From assembly GCA_030426805.1 (NCBI GenBank), contig JAUHXU010000001.1, positions 163,501-227,500 on the forward strand: a stretch of DNA of 64,000 nucleotides. Reading direction: 5' to 3'. This DNA is from a bacterium. Its GTDB lineage: Bacteria; Planctomycetota; JAFGQW01. The position numbers and the translations under genes are program-made. Positions within the stretch are counted from its first letter, which is position 1. Every line of letters starts with the position of its first letter. Of this stretch, positions 44,225 through 53,302 are shown piece by piece. The notes beneath the pieces were generated by a model. The model did not search any database. It was given only the letters and a program-made list of their open reading frames with translations, and was not told the origin of the DNA.

Positions 44225-44299
44225 TGGAGCCAGCGGTGGGAATCGAACCCACAACCACTCGCTTACAAAGCGAGAGCTCTACCGTTGAGCTACGCTGGC
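44225..44299 (-). tRNA. thrU: tRNA-Thr (anticodon TGT)
   Basis: 75 bases with encoded CCA. The acceptor arms GCCAGCG and CGCTGGC pair. The anticodon loop TTTGTAA reads TGT for ACA/ACG codons. The T-arm has GGTTCGATTCC. It starts 36 bases after mutS2 and may share its transcript. Positional counterpart of E. coli thrU. Confidence 0.95.
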
Positions 44300-44335
44300 T
44301 CGCGAGTAGATCGATGACCGATGGCGTGCCCGCTG

Positions 44336-46438
44336 TCAACCATCGGTGGCGGACGGCTGATCGGGCGGGAGGATGTCTTCGAACGGGACGTCCATCCGGA
44401 GGTCGCCCGCGACGACCTTCACGAGGCGGCGCTTGCGGTCGACGCGCGCGACGCGACCGTCGATGCCGAGGCGCGGCACGACGAGGCGATCGTCCTTGCG
44501 GAGGGTCTCGAGGTAGCGCTCGCGACGCCGTCCGAGCGACGTCAGGCGAAGGGTCTCGTCGAGCGCGTCGCGCAGTCGGGCGACGTCCTCGTCGTGCGGC
44601 TTCGGCACGTTCTTGAGCTTCGCGAGCAGCGGCCCGACGTGCGCGAGCGCGGCCTTGAGTTGGGCCTCGACCGAACGGTCGGCGAACGACTCGAGTTCGT
44701 CACGCCGCTCGTCGACCGCGCGGGCGTCGGCGGCACTCGCCTCGCGGATCCGCGACGCCTCTTCGAGCAGCGCCTCCGACGCCTCGCGGCGCCGCTCGGC
44801 TTCGATGCGCGACGCCTGCACCTGCTCGATCATCGTCTCGGCGCGCCGATCGCGTTGCGCGAGCAGCTGCTCGGCCCGGTCGACGATCGCGGCGTCCATG
44901 CCGAGTCGGCGCGCGATCGTCAGCGCGTTGGAGTTTCCCGGCGTGCCGACGCGCAAGCGGTAGGTCGGCGCGAGCGTCTCCGGGTCGAACTCGACCGACG
45001 CGTTCTCGACGCCGGTCGCCTCGTAGGCGAACGCCTTCAGGTCGCCGAGGTGCGTCGTCACGACACCGCACGTGCCGCGATCGACGAGCGCCTGCATCAC
45101 GGCGCGGCCGAGCGCCGCCCCCTCCGCCGGGTCGGTCCCCGAGCCGAGTTCGTCGAGCAGCACGAGGGTGCGCGCGTCGGCGCGGCCGAGCATCTCGACG
45201 ATGCGGCGCACGTGCGACGAGAACGTCGACAAGCTCTGCTCGATGCTCTGCTCGTCGCCGATGTCGGCCATGACCGCGCGGTAGGCGGGGATCCGCGACG
45301 CCGCGGCCGCGGGCACCGGCAAGCCGGCGCGCGCCATCGTCGCGACGAGGCCGATCGTCTTGATCACGAGCGTCTTGCCACCGGTGTTCGGCCCGGTGAT
45401 CACGAGCAGGCGGTGCGGGTCGCCGACGCGCACCGAGAGCGGAACGACCGTGAAGCGGGGCTCGGGCGGCGGCGGCGGGAGCCACTCGACCGCTCCGTGA
45501 TCCCCGGCCTGCTCGAGCAGCAGCGGGTGGCGCGCGTCGACGAGCTTCAATTCGTCGCCCTCGACGCGCGGGACCTCGAACCGGAATGCCCCCGCGATCC
45601 GCGCCTTCGCGAGCGTGAAGTCGATCCAGGCGATCCGTGCGAGCGCGGCGCGGATCGGTGCCTCCTCGTCGAGCACCGCGCGACACAGCGCGCCGAGGAT
45701 ACGCTGCACCTCGCGCGACTCACGGGAGCGCAGGTCTTCGAGTTCGTTGCCGGTCGCGACGAGCGCTTCGGGCTCGATGAATGCGGTGTGCCCCGAGTTC
45801 GACCGCCCGTGGAGCAACCCCGGCACGCGCCCCATCGCATCCGCCTTCACCGCGAGCAGGTAGCGACCGCCTCGCAACACCGGGCGTGTCTCCGACAGCA
45901 CCGACCGGAGGCGCGACGAACGCGCGAGCGCCTCGACCCGATCGCGGAGCGACGCCGACAACGATCGGATCGACTCGCGCGTCTTCGCGAGCGCGGGACT
46001 CGCTTCGTCGCGCACGCCGCGGCGGTCGAGTGCGGCCTCGAGTCGCTCGACGAGGGGTCGGAAGTCACCGATCGCGGCCGCCTGGTCCGCGAGTCGCGGG
46101 AATGCGGTCCGACGCTCGCCCTCGAACGAACGTCGCAACCGGTGCCCGGCCTCGAGTACGTCGCGGACCTCGAGCAACTCCTCGGGCTCGAGCGCCCGAC
46201 CGTGCTCGTGCAGGTGGTCGAAGTGCGGCCGCACGTCGTGGAACCCACCGGTCGACGGGGGCCCCTCCCCCGCGCACATCGCGATCATCTCGGCGGTCTC
46301 TTCGAGCGCGGTGTTCGCGCGCGCGGCGTCCGCGTACGGGCGCACCTCTTCGGCGACCGAACGACCGAGCGCGGATGCGGCGAAGCGCGCAACGAGGGCG
46401 CGGATCTTCGGGAATTCGAGGCGCTCGAGGTCGTCCAT
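44336..46438 (-). CDS. mutS2: MutS2-family ATPase lacking the Smr nuclease domain
   Basis: 700 residues. The core and clamp domains are followed by the ATPase with Walker A GPNTGGKT (about 345) and Walker B LVLLDELGSGTDPAEG. A long coiled coil (EQLLAQRDRRAETMIEQVQA onward) and a KOW-like segment (RLVVPRLGIDGRVARVDRK) come next. It then stops, whereas typical MutS2 (about 780) continues into a Smr endonuclease domain. MutS2 proteins limit recombination and rescue collided ribosomes. Without Smr, the ribosome-splitting or nuclease activity may be altered. It follows the HU gene. Confidence 0.9.
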   Translation of the reverse strand: MDDLERLEFPKIRALVARFAASALGRSVAEEVRPYADAARANTALEETAEMIAMCAGEGPPSTGGFHDVRPHFDHLHEHGRALEPEELLEVRDVLEAGHRLRRSFEGERRTAFPRLADQAAAIGDFRPLVERLEAALDRRGVRDEASPALAKTRESIRSLSASLRDRVEALARSSRLRSVLSETRPVLRGGRYLLAVKADAMGRVPGLLHGRSNSGHTAFIEPEALVATGNELEDLRSRESREVQRILGALCRAVLDEEAPIRAALARIAWIDFTLAKARIAGAFRFEVPRVEGDELKLVDARHPLLLEQAGDHGAVEWLPPPPPEPRFTVVPLSVRVGDPHRLLVITGPNTGGKTLVIKTIGLVATMARAGLPVPAAAASRIPAYRAVMADIGDEQSIEQSLSTFSSHVRRIVEMLGRADARTLVLLDELGSGTDPAEGAALGRAVMQALVDRGTCGVVTTHLGDLKAFAYEATGVENASVEFDPETLAPTYRLRVGTPGNSNALTIARRLGMDAAIVDRAEQLLAQRDRRAETMIEQVQASRIEAERRREASEALLEEASRIREASAADARAVDERRDELESFADRSVEAQLKAALAHVGPLLAKLKNVPKPHDEDVARLRDALDETLRLTSLGRRRERYLETLRKDDRLVVPRLGIDGRVARVDRKRRLVKVVAGDLRMDVPFEDILPPDQPSATDG

Positions 46439-46509
46439 GCCCTCTCGTAGCGCCGACGGGCCGCGGCCGTCAACCGCAGCGACCGAACGGGTGCCCGTTC
46501 GGCGGTTCG

Positions 46510-46842
46510 TCAGGCGCCGCGCTCCAGCGGACTCGGCTCGGGCATCGGCGTCTCGTCGTCGACGCAGACGCGCTCCTTCATCAACCGGCCGACCTTGAAC
46601 TTCACGACGCGCTTGGCCGGGACGTCGACCTTCTCGAGCGTGCGCGGGTTCTGCGCCTTTCGTGCGGCCCGCTCCTTGATCTCGAAAACGCCGAACTCGC
46701 GAAACTCGAGACGGTTACCGCGACCGAGCTCGTTGATGATCTCGTCCAAGAACATCTGGATGATCTCCTTGGTCACGACCTTCGTCTGCCCGGTCTTCTC
46801 GGCGATTCCATTCACCAGCTCTTTCTTCGTGATGGTCGCCAT
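46510..46842 (-). CDS. HU-family DNA-binding protein
   Basis: 110 residues from the ATG at 46842; a GTG at 46866 would add eight. MATITKKELVNGIAEKTGQT, the saddle FREFGVFEIKERAARKAQNP and PAKRVVKFKVGRLMKE match HU/IHF proteins. The DNA-wrapping arm motif with its proline (QNPRT) is intact. A short acidic and Pro-rich tail (DDETPMPEPSP) follows the normal end. A strong promoter is about 170 bases upstream. Confidence 0.92.
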   Translation of the reverse strand: MATITKKELVNGIAEKTGQTKVVTKEIIQMFLDEIINELGRGNRLEFREFGVFEIKERAARKAQNPRTLEKVDVPAKRVVKFKVGRLMKERVCVDDETPMPEPSPLERGA

Positions 46843-47019
46843 GGCGTCAGCGTGTCCTCGCGTCACGTCGTCCTCGGATGAGCGGTCCTCGGGGGGCCCC
46901 GGAGGGACTCGAGCCTTGTGCTCGGGTCAGCGCCCCGTCTAATGGAGCGCGCTCGGGTGATGGCCGAGCCGAAGGGCGCGATTCACGCCGATTCGATCCG
47001 CACCCCACGAGCGAGACTC

Positions 47020-47048
47020 ATTATTCGCCGGCAATAACATGTTGTCAA
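47020..47048 (-). promoter_or_regulatory. near-consensus sigma-70 promoter for the HU gene
   Basis: On the minus strand TTGACA (47043-47048) and AATAAT (47020-47025) are separated by exactly 17 bases. This is the best sigma-70 match noticed in the window. It points toward HU, with a leader of about 170 bases, and may drive HU, mutS2 and tRNA-Thr(TGT). It overlaps the first possible ATG of the kinase gene on the other strand. Confidence 0.75.
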
Positions 47049-47938
47049 GCAAGAATTTGTGTAAGGTCACCCCCTCTGGGGCGGGTCTGGTTTCGAGACG
47101 GGACGGCCTCCGCGTCCGGGTCGACTGGACCGCCGGATCGGCGCCCGGAAACGAGGTCGTGGAGCGCCTCATCCGAATTGTGGTCAACGGCTTACGACGC
47201 TCATCTCCGCCTGCGACGCCCTTCCGGTCGACCCGCACCACGGCCTGTTACCGACTCGTCGACCGCGAACCGACCCCCCCGATCTTCCTCAAGGTGTATT
47301 GGTACAAAGACGTTAGGGCCGTTCTGCGAGGCTGCCTCCGGAACACCTGGCTCGGCCGATCTCGGGCGAAGGCCGAGTGGATCGCGCTTCGACGAATGCG
47401 CGACGCCGGCGTCGCCACCCCCGCCCCGGTCGCGCTGATCGAGTCCCGCCGCGGGCGGGGGCTCCGGGCATGTGCGATCGCCACCGCGTGGATCGACGAC
47501 GCGGTCCCGCTCGATCGCGCGTGGGTCGACGCGGACGCCTTCGGGCGACGCCGGCTCCTCGACGCGTGCGCGGCGACGGTCGCGCGGTTGCACGCGGCCG
47601 GACTCGCCGACGGTGACCTGCACCCCCGCAACATCCTGGTCACGTGGGCCGACGGCGACCCGACGACGTGGTGCATCGACGCGCCGAAGGGGCACCGCTC
47701 GCGGCGACGCGCCGATCACAGCCACGACCTCGCGTGCATCGACGTCGGCCTGCGCGCCCTCACGACGGCGACGACGCGACGACGCGCCTGGCTCCGCTAC
47801 GCGCGGGCACGCGGGATTCCGCGGCGGGCCTGGCCGGCGTGGTTCGCCGCGATCGACCGCCGCCACGACCGCATCGCGCAACGCGAGTCGCGACGGTTGC
47901 TGGAGGATGCACCGGAGCCCCCACGATGCGAGCCGTGA
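47039..47938 (+). CDS. lipopolysaccharide kinase-like protein (Kdo/WaaP family)
   Basis: 299 residues as drawn. The protein kinase-like core has a nucleotide-loop strand (ACYRLVDREPTPPIFLKVYW), a conserved basic helix with SRAKAEWIALRRMRDAGVAT and the catalytic ADGDLHPRNILV followed by the metal-site region TWCIDAPKGH. This matches WaaP/Kdo kinases that phosphorylate the heptose or Kdo of lipid A core, implying an LPS-like outer leaflet. The start is uncertain because the HU promoter overlaps the ATG at 47039. The end overlaps dtd by 13 bases. Confidence 0.8.
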   Translation: MLSSKNLCKVTPSGAGLVSRRDGLRVRVDWTAGSAPGNEVVERLIRIVVNGLRRSSPPATPFRSTRTTACYRLVDREPTPPIFLKVYWYKDVRAVLRGCLRNTWLGRSRAKAEWIALRRMRDAGVATPAPVALIESRRGRGLRACAIATAWIDDAVPLDRAWVDADAFGRRRLLDACAATVARLHAAGLADGDLHPRNILVTWADGDPTTWCIDAPKGHRSRRRADHSHDLACIDVGLRALTTATTRRRAWLRYARARGIPRRAWPAWFAAIDRRHDRIAQRESRRLLEDAPEPPRCEP

Positions 47939-48372
47939 TCCAGCGCGTCGCGCGCGCGGCCGTGACCGTCGACGGCGACGTCGTCGGGCGGATCGAGCGC
48001 GGCCTGTTCGTGCTCGTCTGCGTCGAGCGCGGCGACGACGACGACGCGGCGCGGCGCACCGCGGAGAAGATCGTCCGGCTCCGCTGCTTCGCGGACGAGG
48101 CCGGCAAGATGAACCTCGACGTCGCGCAGGTCGACGGCGCGGTCCTCCTCGTGTCGCAGTTCACACTCGCCGCGGACCTGTCGCGCAAGGGCCGGCGGCC
48201 GAGCTTCGAGCGGGCCGCCCCGCCGGACGAGGCGCGGCGCCTCTACGAACTCGCCGCGCGGCACATCGCCGCGACCGGCGTCCCGGTCGAGACGGGCGTC
48301 TTCGGTGCGTCGATGGCGTGCGAGTTGACCAACGACGGTCCGGTCACGCTGTGGTTCGACTCGAACGCGTGA
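47926..48372 (+). CDS. dtd: D-aminoacyl-tRNA deacylase
   Basis: 148 residues. MRAVIQRVARAAVTVDGDVV, the catalytic SQFTL motif (77-81; SQFTLAADLSRKGRRPSF) and the C-terminal NDGPVT (136-141) are the DTD signatures. It hydrolyses D-amino acids, and glycine misattached to tRNA-Ala, from tRNAs. It begins inside the last codons of the kinase gene, so the two are probably co-transcribed. Confidence 0.96.
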   Translation: MRAVIQRVARAAVTVDGDVVGRIERGLFVLVCVERGDDDDAARRTAEKIVRLRCFADEAGKMNLDVAQVDGAVLLVSQFTLAADLSRKGRRPSFERAAPPDEARRLYELAARHIAATGVPVETGVFGASMACELTNDGPVTLWFDSNA

Positions 48373-48391
48373 CGCGCGTGCGGTCCGTCGA

Positions 48392-49543
48392 TCAGCGAGC
48401 CGGTGCGAGGCGACGCGCGGTGACTTCCTCGATCCACGACGCCACGCGGGTGCGTTGGGTCCCCCCGAGCGCCAGGTAGTTCTCCCAGTGGGCGTGGGCA
48501 CGTTCGAGATTGCCCAAACGCTCGTAGGCGATCCCGAGGTTGTAGTGGGCGTCGGGCCGTTCCGGCCAATCGCGCAGCGCCGGCTGCAAGACGTCGACCG
48601 CCTCGCGGTCGCGGCCCGCCTCGATCAGCAGCTCGCTCAGATTGACCCGCGCCGAATACCACACCGGTGCGCGCTGCTCGAGCCGGTCGAGTTGCGACTC
48701 GCGCAGTGCGATCGAACCGGTGCGGATCGCCGCGCGGACGACCGGCAGGTCCGTGCCGAGCACCTTGCGGTAGCACGACTCGGCCGCCTCGATGCGCCCT
48801 TGCCCCTGGTAGAGAAACGCGAGCCGAAACCACCGCGGGGCATCGCGGGGACACCGATCGAGGTAGGCGCCGTAGTGCTCGATCGCGCGGCGCGGCTCGC
48901 CGGTCCGGTAGTAGAGATCGGCCAGCGCGACGTGCGCCTCCGGCAACTGCGGGTCGATCCGCACCGCCTGCTTCAACGACTCGAGCGCGCGATCGAACTC
49001 CTGGATGCGCTCGAACTCGAACCCCAGCGCGTAGTGGGCCCACGCGAGCCCCGGCTCGATCTCGATCGCCTCCTCGAGGAGTTGGATCCGGCCGCGTGAA
49101 TCGAGTCGGTCGTCGCCGCCGGCGCGCCCCCGGGCCACGCGAGCGAAGAGCAGTAGCGACACGCCGTCGCGAATCGGCGGCGGCCGATACTCGCTGGCGA
49201 TCTGGTCGGCACGCCCGGAGTCGACGAGGACGTCCTGGTAGAGCAGGTGGGCGCGGACGAAGCGCGGCGCATCCCGGCGGATCCGGCGCAGGTGCTCGAT
49301 CGCGGCCGGTCGATCCCCGGCTTGGAGTGCCTGGCGCGCGTCGCGCCAGGTCGACTCGAGCGCGGTCGGCAGTGTCGTGACGCGCTCGTCGAGGGGCGGC
49401 ACGGACGTGCACGCGACGACGAGCAGCGGGAGGACGAGCGCCGCGACGCGGCTACGGCGCCGACGGAACCTCGGTGAGCCGCTCGACCCGATACGGTCCC
49501 TCGAAACGAACGTTGTTGCCCTCGATGCGCATCGTCGAAGCAT
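48392..49543 (-). CDS. TPR-repeat lipoprotein
   Basis: Up to 383 residues. After a hydrophobic stretch and lipobox (RVAALVLPLLVVACTS) come at least six TPR-like units, for example LAWAHYALGFEFERIQEFDR, PEAHVALADLYYRTGEPRRA and PDAHYNLGIAYERLGNLERA. Such proteins scaffold complexes at the inner face of the outer membrane. No ATG, GTG or TTG lies close before the lipobox: the nearest ATG is at 49543, which gives a 33-residue basic N-region and an overlap of 92 bases with the upstream gene. The true start may be unusual. Confidence 0.75.
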   Translation of the reverse strand: MLRRCASRATTFVSRDRIGSSGSPRFRRRRSRVAALVLPLLVVACTSVPPLDERVTTLPTALESTWRDARQALQAGDRPAAIEHLRRIRRDAPRFVRAHLLYQDVLVDSGRADQIASEYRPPPIRDGVSLLLFARVARGRAGGDDRLDSRGRIQLLEEAIEIEPGLAWAHYALGFEFERIQEFDRALESLKQAVRIDPQLPEAHVALADLYYRTGEPRRAIEHYGAYLDRCPRDAPRWFRLAFLYQGQGRIEAAESCYRKVLGTDLPVVRAAIRTGSIALRESQLDRLEQRAPVWYSARVNLSELLIEAGRDREAVDVLQPALRDWPERPDAHYNLGIAYERLGNLERAHAHWENYLALGGTQRTRVASWIEEVTARRLAPAR

Positions 49544-49982
49544 TGCGAACGACACGGCCTGCTTCCTGATCGATGAAGACGACGTTCCCGCGCGCGACCA
49601 CACGGATGCGGTCGCAGTCACTGAACGTGACCAGTATCCGCTCCGCCTCGCGAATCTCAATGCCCTCGGCGAACTTCACCCGCGCGTGCCCGAGCCCCTC
49701 GCGGCGCTTGCGGTCGGCGTCCTTGTCGCGCGCGACCTTGTCGGCGACGACGAACAACTCCGATTCGAGGTGCAGCGGCACCTCGAGTTCGGCGGTCTGG
49801 CACAGCACGGTGCGGCCGCTGGCTCGGACGTATTCCTCGCCCGGAACCGGCGGGTAGGTCGCCCGAACCGGCGCACCGAGTTGGGCGATCCCCTCGTCGG
49901 ACGCGTCCCCGGACGCACAGCCGGACACGAGGGGAGCGAGGAGCGCGAGCGCGGCGACGAGCATGATGGATGAGCGTGACAT
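49452..49982 (-). CDS. OstA/LptC-like lipoprotein
   Basis: 176 residues from the ATG at 49982, preceded by GGAGG. Signal and lipobox are LALLAPLVSGCASG. The C-terminal half has the repeating strand pattern of the OstA/LptA/LptC jelly roll: IEIREAERILVTFSDCDRIR, VVARGNVVFIDQEAGRVVR and ASTMRIEGNNVRFEGPYRVE. Those proteins pass lipopolysaccharide across the periplasm, so a similar role is plausible but not shown. It is divergent from the Mla-type operon. Confidence 0.65.
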   Translation of the reverse strand: MSRSSIMLVAALALLAPLVSGCASGDASDEGIAQLGAPVRATYPPVPGEEYVRASGRTVLCQTAELEVPLHLESELFVVADKVARDKDADRKRREGLGHARVKFAEGIEIREAERILVTFSDCDRIRVVARGNVVFIDQEAGRVVRNASTMRIEGNNVRFEGPYRVERLTEVPSAP

Positions 49983-50282
49983 CGCGATCGGAAACCTCCG
50001 GGTCATGGGCCTGGTGGATTGTATCGACCGACGCGCCCTCCCGCCTCGACGGATTACTCCAAGTGGCGCGGGCAAAAAGAGATAGCCGACGCGCCCGCGC
50101 TTGACGACGGATGCCGCGACCGGTTCAATGGCCCCGCGTGAACGGCGGCGCGGGCGGCGCCTCCGCGCGGCGCGCGTCCGGACGCACGTGCCGACGATCC
50201 AGGCGCGAACGGACCCCGGCGTCCAGGGGCAGGAGGTGGCGCGATCGACGCCCTGACCGAGCTTCCGCGCGCGCTCCTCGCG
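49983..50282. other. 300-base divergent gap before the Mla-linked operon
   Basis: Contains a rightward promoter candidate at 50101-50129 and a leftward -10-like TACAAT at 50022-50027. An AGGAGG at 50231 is too far from the ATG at 50283 to serve it, which leaves the start of that gene open to doubt. Confidence 0.4.
50101..50129 (+). promoter_or_regulatory. sigma-70-like promoter for the lipoprotein-mla operon
   Basis: TTGACG (50101-50106) and TTCAAT (50124-50129) are 17 bases apart, a fair match to consensus. The first gene of the operon starts about 155 bases downstream. Confidence 0.45.
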
Positions 50283-51755
50283 ATGATCGCGTTGTTCCTG
50301 ACCGGCTGCGCCGAGATGGACCTCTACCCCCTCTTCCGCGCCGGCCCGATCGACGACGAGGGCAGCTGGGAGTGGGAGGCGATCGGCCCGCTGATCTACG
50401 GGCGCGACATCCGGGCCACCGCCGACGAACGGGCCGACCGACCGCGGCCCGCGGTGCGTTCGTACGCGTGGAACCGCGAGCGGGACGAGTGGGGTGTGCG
50501 CCCGCTGTTCTCCGTCGCGGACTTCCGGGACACGACGGCGACGACCGAGGTGCTGTGGCCGTTCGGTCGCTTTCACCGCGGCAAGCGCGGCTGGGCGCAC
50601 CGGATGATCCCGATCTACTGGGACTGGGGGTGGGACGACGAAGCCATCGTGCGCCGATCGACGTTCGTCTTCCCGGTGTTCCTGCATCGAAGCGGTCCAC
50701 CCGGCGACGCGCTGATGATCTTTCCGTTCTACGGCGAGGCCGAGAAGTTCCTCGGCATGGACCGGCTGTCGTTCGTCATGTTCCCGCTCTACGTCGGCAC
50801 CGGTCGGGGCGAGACCGACTCGCACCACGTGGTGTGGCCCCTCTTCGGCGGCGGCGCCGGGCCCGACGAATCGTGGCTGCGGATCTTCCCGTTCTTCTCC
50901 TACGGTCACCGCGACGGCAAGTACGATTACGCCGGCTACGCGTGGCCGTTCGTCAATGTCTGGCGCGACATGCTCGACACCGATCGACCGCGCGACGGCT
51001 ACATGATCTTCCCGTTCTACGGTCGGTGGACGCGACCGGGCGACGGTCCGGGTGACGGTGCGTCCGGCTGGAATGCGATGTTCCCGCTGTTTCGCGCCGA
51101 GCACGACGAGCGCCGCGAGACCCACGATGCGAACCTGCCGTGGCCGCTCTACAGCTCGTGGTCGACCAAGTACAGCGAGGGCTGGCGCCTGTGGCCGTTC
51201 TACGCGGCCTTCGACCTCTACCCGAACGAGCGAGGCGACTACCTGCGCAGCCGGACGTATCTCTGGCCCATCGTCTGGGACCGGTCGTTTGACACCGGCC
51301 GCTCGGCGCACGAGCAGTTCCTCGTGCGCCCGTTCGTCAACCACCACCGATGGGTCCGCCGCGACGGCGCCGAGGGCGGCGCGTGGGGCGTGTGGCCCCT
51401 CGTCGAGCGCACGCGCTACGACGACGGCTCGGGCAAGTTCGCGATCGTCGCGCCGTTCTTCCACCGCATCCTCAACGACCCGTGGCACGAACGGCTCGGC
51501 GTCTTGACCAGCCCCTACGTCGAGTTCGAGGCCGGCGAACGCGTCCGCGCGTTCTCGTGGCTCGGCCTCCACCGTCGCTACGCGGCGCCGGGCTTCGAGC
51601 GCTGGACGATCCCGTTGCTCTACTCGCGCCGCACCGGCCGTGCGGGAACGCTCGAGCAGTTCCTGCTCGGCAGCGTGCGGGTCGAACGGCGCACGGACGG
51701 TTCGTCGTCATGGCGATTGTTCGGCATCGAGATCGCCGGTGGAGGCGCGCGATGA
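50283..51755 (+). CDS. unknown lipoprotein built of about 20 aromatic-proline repeats, coupled to mlaE
   Basis: 490 residues. A short leader with lipobox FLTGC predicts lipid attachment at Cys9. The mature protein carries a repeating [W/F]-P-[F/L/I/V]-[F/Y/V] motif, with the proline at about 36, 74, 93, 110, 131, 148, 168, 186, 203, 222, 244, 268, 288, 305, 329, 350, 372, 391, 411 and 444. The spacing is mostly 17-24 residues, as expected for successive beta strands (for instance [24 protein letters not shown]). I do not recognise the family. The stop overlaps the mlaE start by four bases, strongly suggesting a joint role in lipid transport. A barrel or long beta sheet is possible. Confidence 0.75.
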   Translation: MIALFLTGCAEMDLYPLFRAGPIDDEGSWEWEAIGPLIYGRDIRATADERADRPRPAVRSYAWNRERDEWGVRPLFSVADFRDTTATTEVLWPFGRFHRGKRGWAHRMIPIYWDWGWDDEAIVRRSTFVFPVFLHRSGPPGDALMIFPFYGEAEKFLGMDRLSFVMFPLYVGTGRGETDSHHVVWPLFGGGAGPDESWLRIFPFFSYGHRDGKYDYAGYAWPFVNVWRDMLDTDRPRDGYMIFPFYGRWTRPGDGPGDGASGWNAMFPLFRAEHDERRETHDANLPWPLYSSWSTKYSEGWRLWPFYAAFDLYPNERGDYLRSRTYLWPIVWDRSFDTGRSAHEQFLVRPFVNHHRWVRRDGAEGGAWGVWPLVERTRYDDGSGKFAIVAPFFHRILNDPWHERLGVLTSPYVEFEAGERVRAFSWLGLHRRYAAPGFERWTIPLLYSRRTGRAGTLEQFLLGSVRVERRTDGSSSWRLFGIEIAGGGAR

Positions 51756-52549
51756 CCCGGTGGCTCGACTCGCTCGGCCGCGGGATCGTCGGCTACTGCG
51801 CCGCCGCGGGCGACACGATCCTGCTCGCATTGCGCGCGCTCGGACACATCGACGGCGCGCTGCGGAAGTTCCCCGAGATCCTCGGGCACATGTACGCCTA
51901 CGGCATCCGCACGCTGCCGGTCACGGCGGTCGTCGGGTTGTTCTTCGGTGCGATCCTCGCACTGCAGACGGGTCTCGCGCTCGACCTCTACGGGCAAGTC
52001 GAAGTCGTCGGCATCGTCGTGACGGCCGGCATGTGCCGGGAGATGGGTCCGTTCATCGCGGCGCTGGTGCTCTCGAGCACGGTCGGCAGCGGCATGGCGG
52101 CCGAGATCGGCACGATGAAGGTGTCCGAAGAGGTCGACGCACTCGAGATCATGGCGATCGACCCGGTGCGGTTCCTCGTGATGCCCCGCCTCGTCGCCCT
52201 GATGCTCGTCTGCCCGATCCTGACGATCCTCGTCGATTTCCTCGGCGTCGTCGGCGGACTCGTCGTCGCGGTCACGCAGTTGGGCGTATCGCAGCACGTC
52301 TACCTCGAACAGGCGATCGAGGCGCTGCGCTACGAGCGCACGTTCTGGGAGTGGCCGAAGGACGTCTACACCGGGCTCGCCAAGGCGGTCGTGTTCGGGT
52401 TCACGATCGGCGCGGTCGGGCTGGCGGCGGGCATGCGCGCGTCCGGCGGCGCGCTCGGCGTGGGCCGCGCGGTGCGCAACGCGGTCGTGAACTGCCTGCT
52501 GCTGATCATCATCTTCAGCTACTACCTCACGTGGGCGTTCTACGGATGA
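51752..52549 (+). CDS. mlaE: MlaE-type ABC transporter permease
   Basis: 265 residues, the family length. It shows [20 protein letters not shown], then [17 protein letters not shown], and the conserved [20 protein letters not shown] with [20 protein letters not shown] that contacts the ATPase. Five or six membrane helices are predicted. It moves phospholipids between the membranes with MlaF and MlaD. Its ATG overlaps the stop of the upstream lipoprotein gene, and its stop overlaps mlaF (both ATGA). Confidence 0.93.
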   Translation: MTRWLDSLGRGIVGYCAAAGDTILLALRALGHIDGALRKFPEILGHMYAYGIRTLPVTAVVGLFFGAILALQTGLALDLYGQVEVVGIVVTAGMCREMGPFIAALVLSSTVGSGMAAEIGTMKVSEEVDALEIMAIDPVRFLVMPRLVALMLVCPILTILVDFLGVVGGLVVAVTQLGVSQHVYLEQAIEALRYERTFWEWPKDVYTGLAKAVVFGFTIGAVGLAAGMRASGGALGVGRAVRNAVVNCLLLIIIFSYYLTWAFYG

Positions 52550-53277
52550 TCCGGCTCGAAGGCGTCACCAAGTCGTTCGGCGACCGCACGATCCTCGACG
52601 GGCTCGACCTGCACATCGAGCGGGGCGAGGTATTCGCGCTGATGGGCCGAAGCGGCACCGGCAAGAGCATCACGCTCAAGCACATGGTCGGCCTGATGAA
52701 GCCCGACGCGGGCTCGGTGTGGATCGACGGCGTCAACCTGGCGACGATGGACAAGCGCGCACTGAAGAACCTGCGCCGCCGCTTCGGCTACCTCTTCCAG
52801 TCGGCGGCGCTGATCAACTGGCTCGACATCGAGGCCAACGTCGCGCTGCCGCTGCGCGAGCACACGCGGATGAAACCGGCGGACATCGAGGAGCGCGTCC
52901 GCGAGCGACTGCGCTGGGTCCGGCTGGTCGGCGACGAACACAAGCTGCCGTCGGAGATCTCCGGCGGCATGAAGAAGCGCGTCGGGCTCGCTCGTGCGAT
53001 CGCGATGGATCCGGACATCGTGCTGTACGACGAGCCGACGAGCGGCCTCGACCCGGTGACCGGGCGGGTGATCCGCAACCTGATTCGCGAGGTCAACGAA
53101 CGGCTCGGCGCGACGAGCGTGATGGTCACGCACGACGTACTCGACGCGATCGAGGCCGCCGATCGAATCGGCTTCCTGTTCGACGGGAAGGTCGAGGAGA
53201 TCTGCACCCCCGACGGGCTGCGCGACGCCAAGAGCGAGCGCGTCCGCAACTTCGTCCAGGGACACATCGCGGAGTGA
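52546..53277 (+). CDS. mlaF: MlaF-type ABC transporter ATPase
   Basis: 243 residues. Walker A is GRSGTGKS (34-41). The signature helix is [20 protein letters not shown], with the Gly-Gly-Met-Lys-Lys-Arg variant characteristic of MlaF. Walker B is [13 protein letters not shown] and the switch His is in VTHD. It powers the permease MlaE. Starts within the mlaE stop codon. Confidence 0.95.
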   Translation: MIRLEGVTKSFGDRTILDGLDLHIERGEVFALMGRSGTGKSITLKHMVGLMKPDAGSVWIDGVNLATMDKRALKNLRRRFGYLFQSAALINWLDIEANVALPLREHTRMKPADIEERVRERLRWVRLVGDEHKLPSEISGGMKKRVGLARAIAMDPDIVLYDEPTSGLDPVTGRVIRNLIREVNERLGATSVMVTHDVLDAIEAADRIGFLFDGKVEEICTPDGLRDAKSERVRNFVQGHIAE

Positions 53278-53302
53278 GTCCGCGGAGAGGAGTCGAAGCG
53301 CG

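Noticed and set aside
44201..44254. N-terminal extension WVRFPPLAP of the DinB-like frame
   Set aside because: These residues come from reading through the tRNA-Thr gene. The ATG at 44200 is a sufficient start.
49452..51572. 706-codon leftward open frame through the mla-linked lipoprotein region
   Set aside because: Only its last 176 codons look like a protein (OstA/LptC-like lipoprotein). The upstream part is antisense to the repeat lipoprotein.
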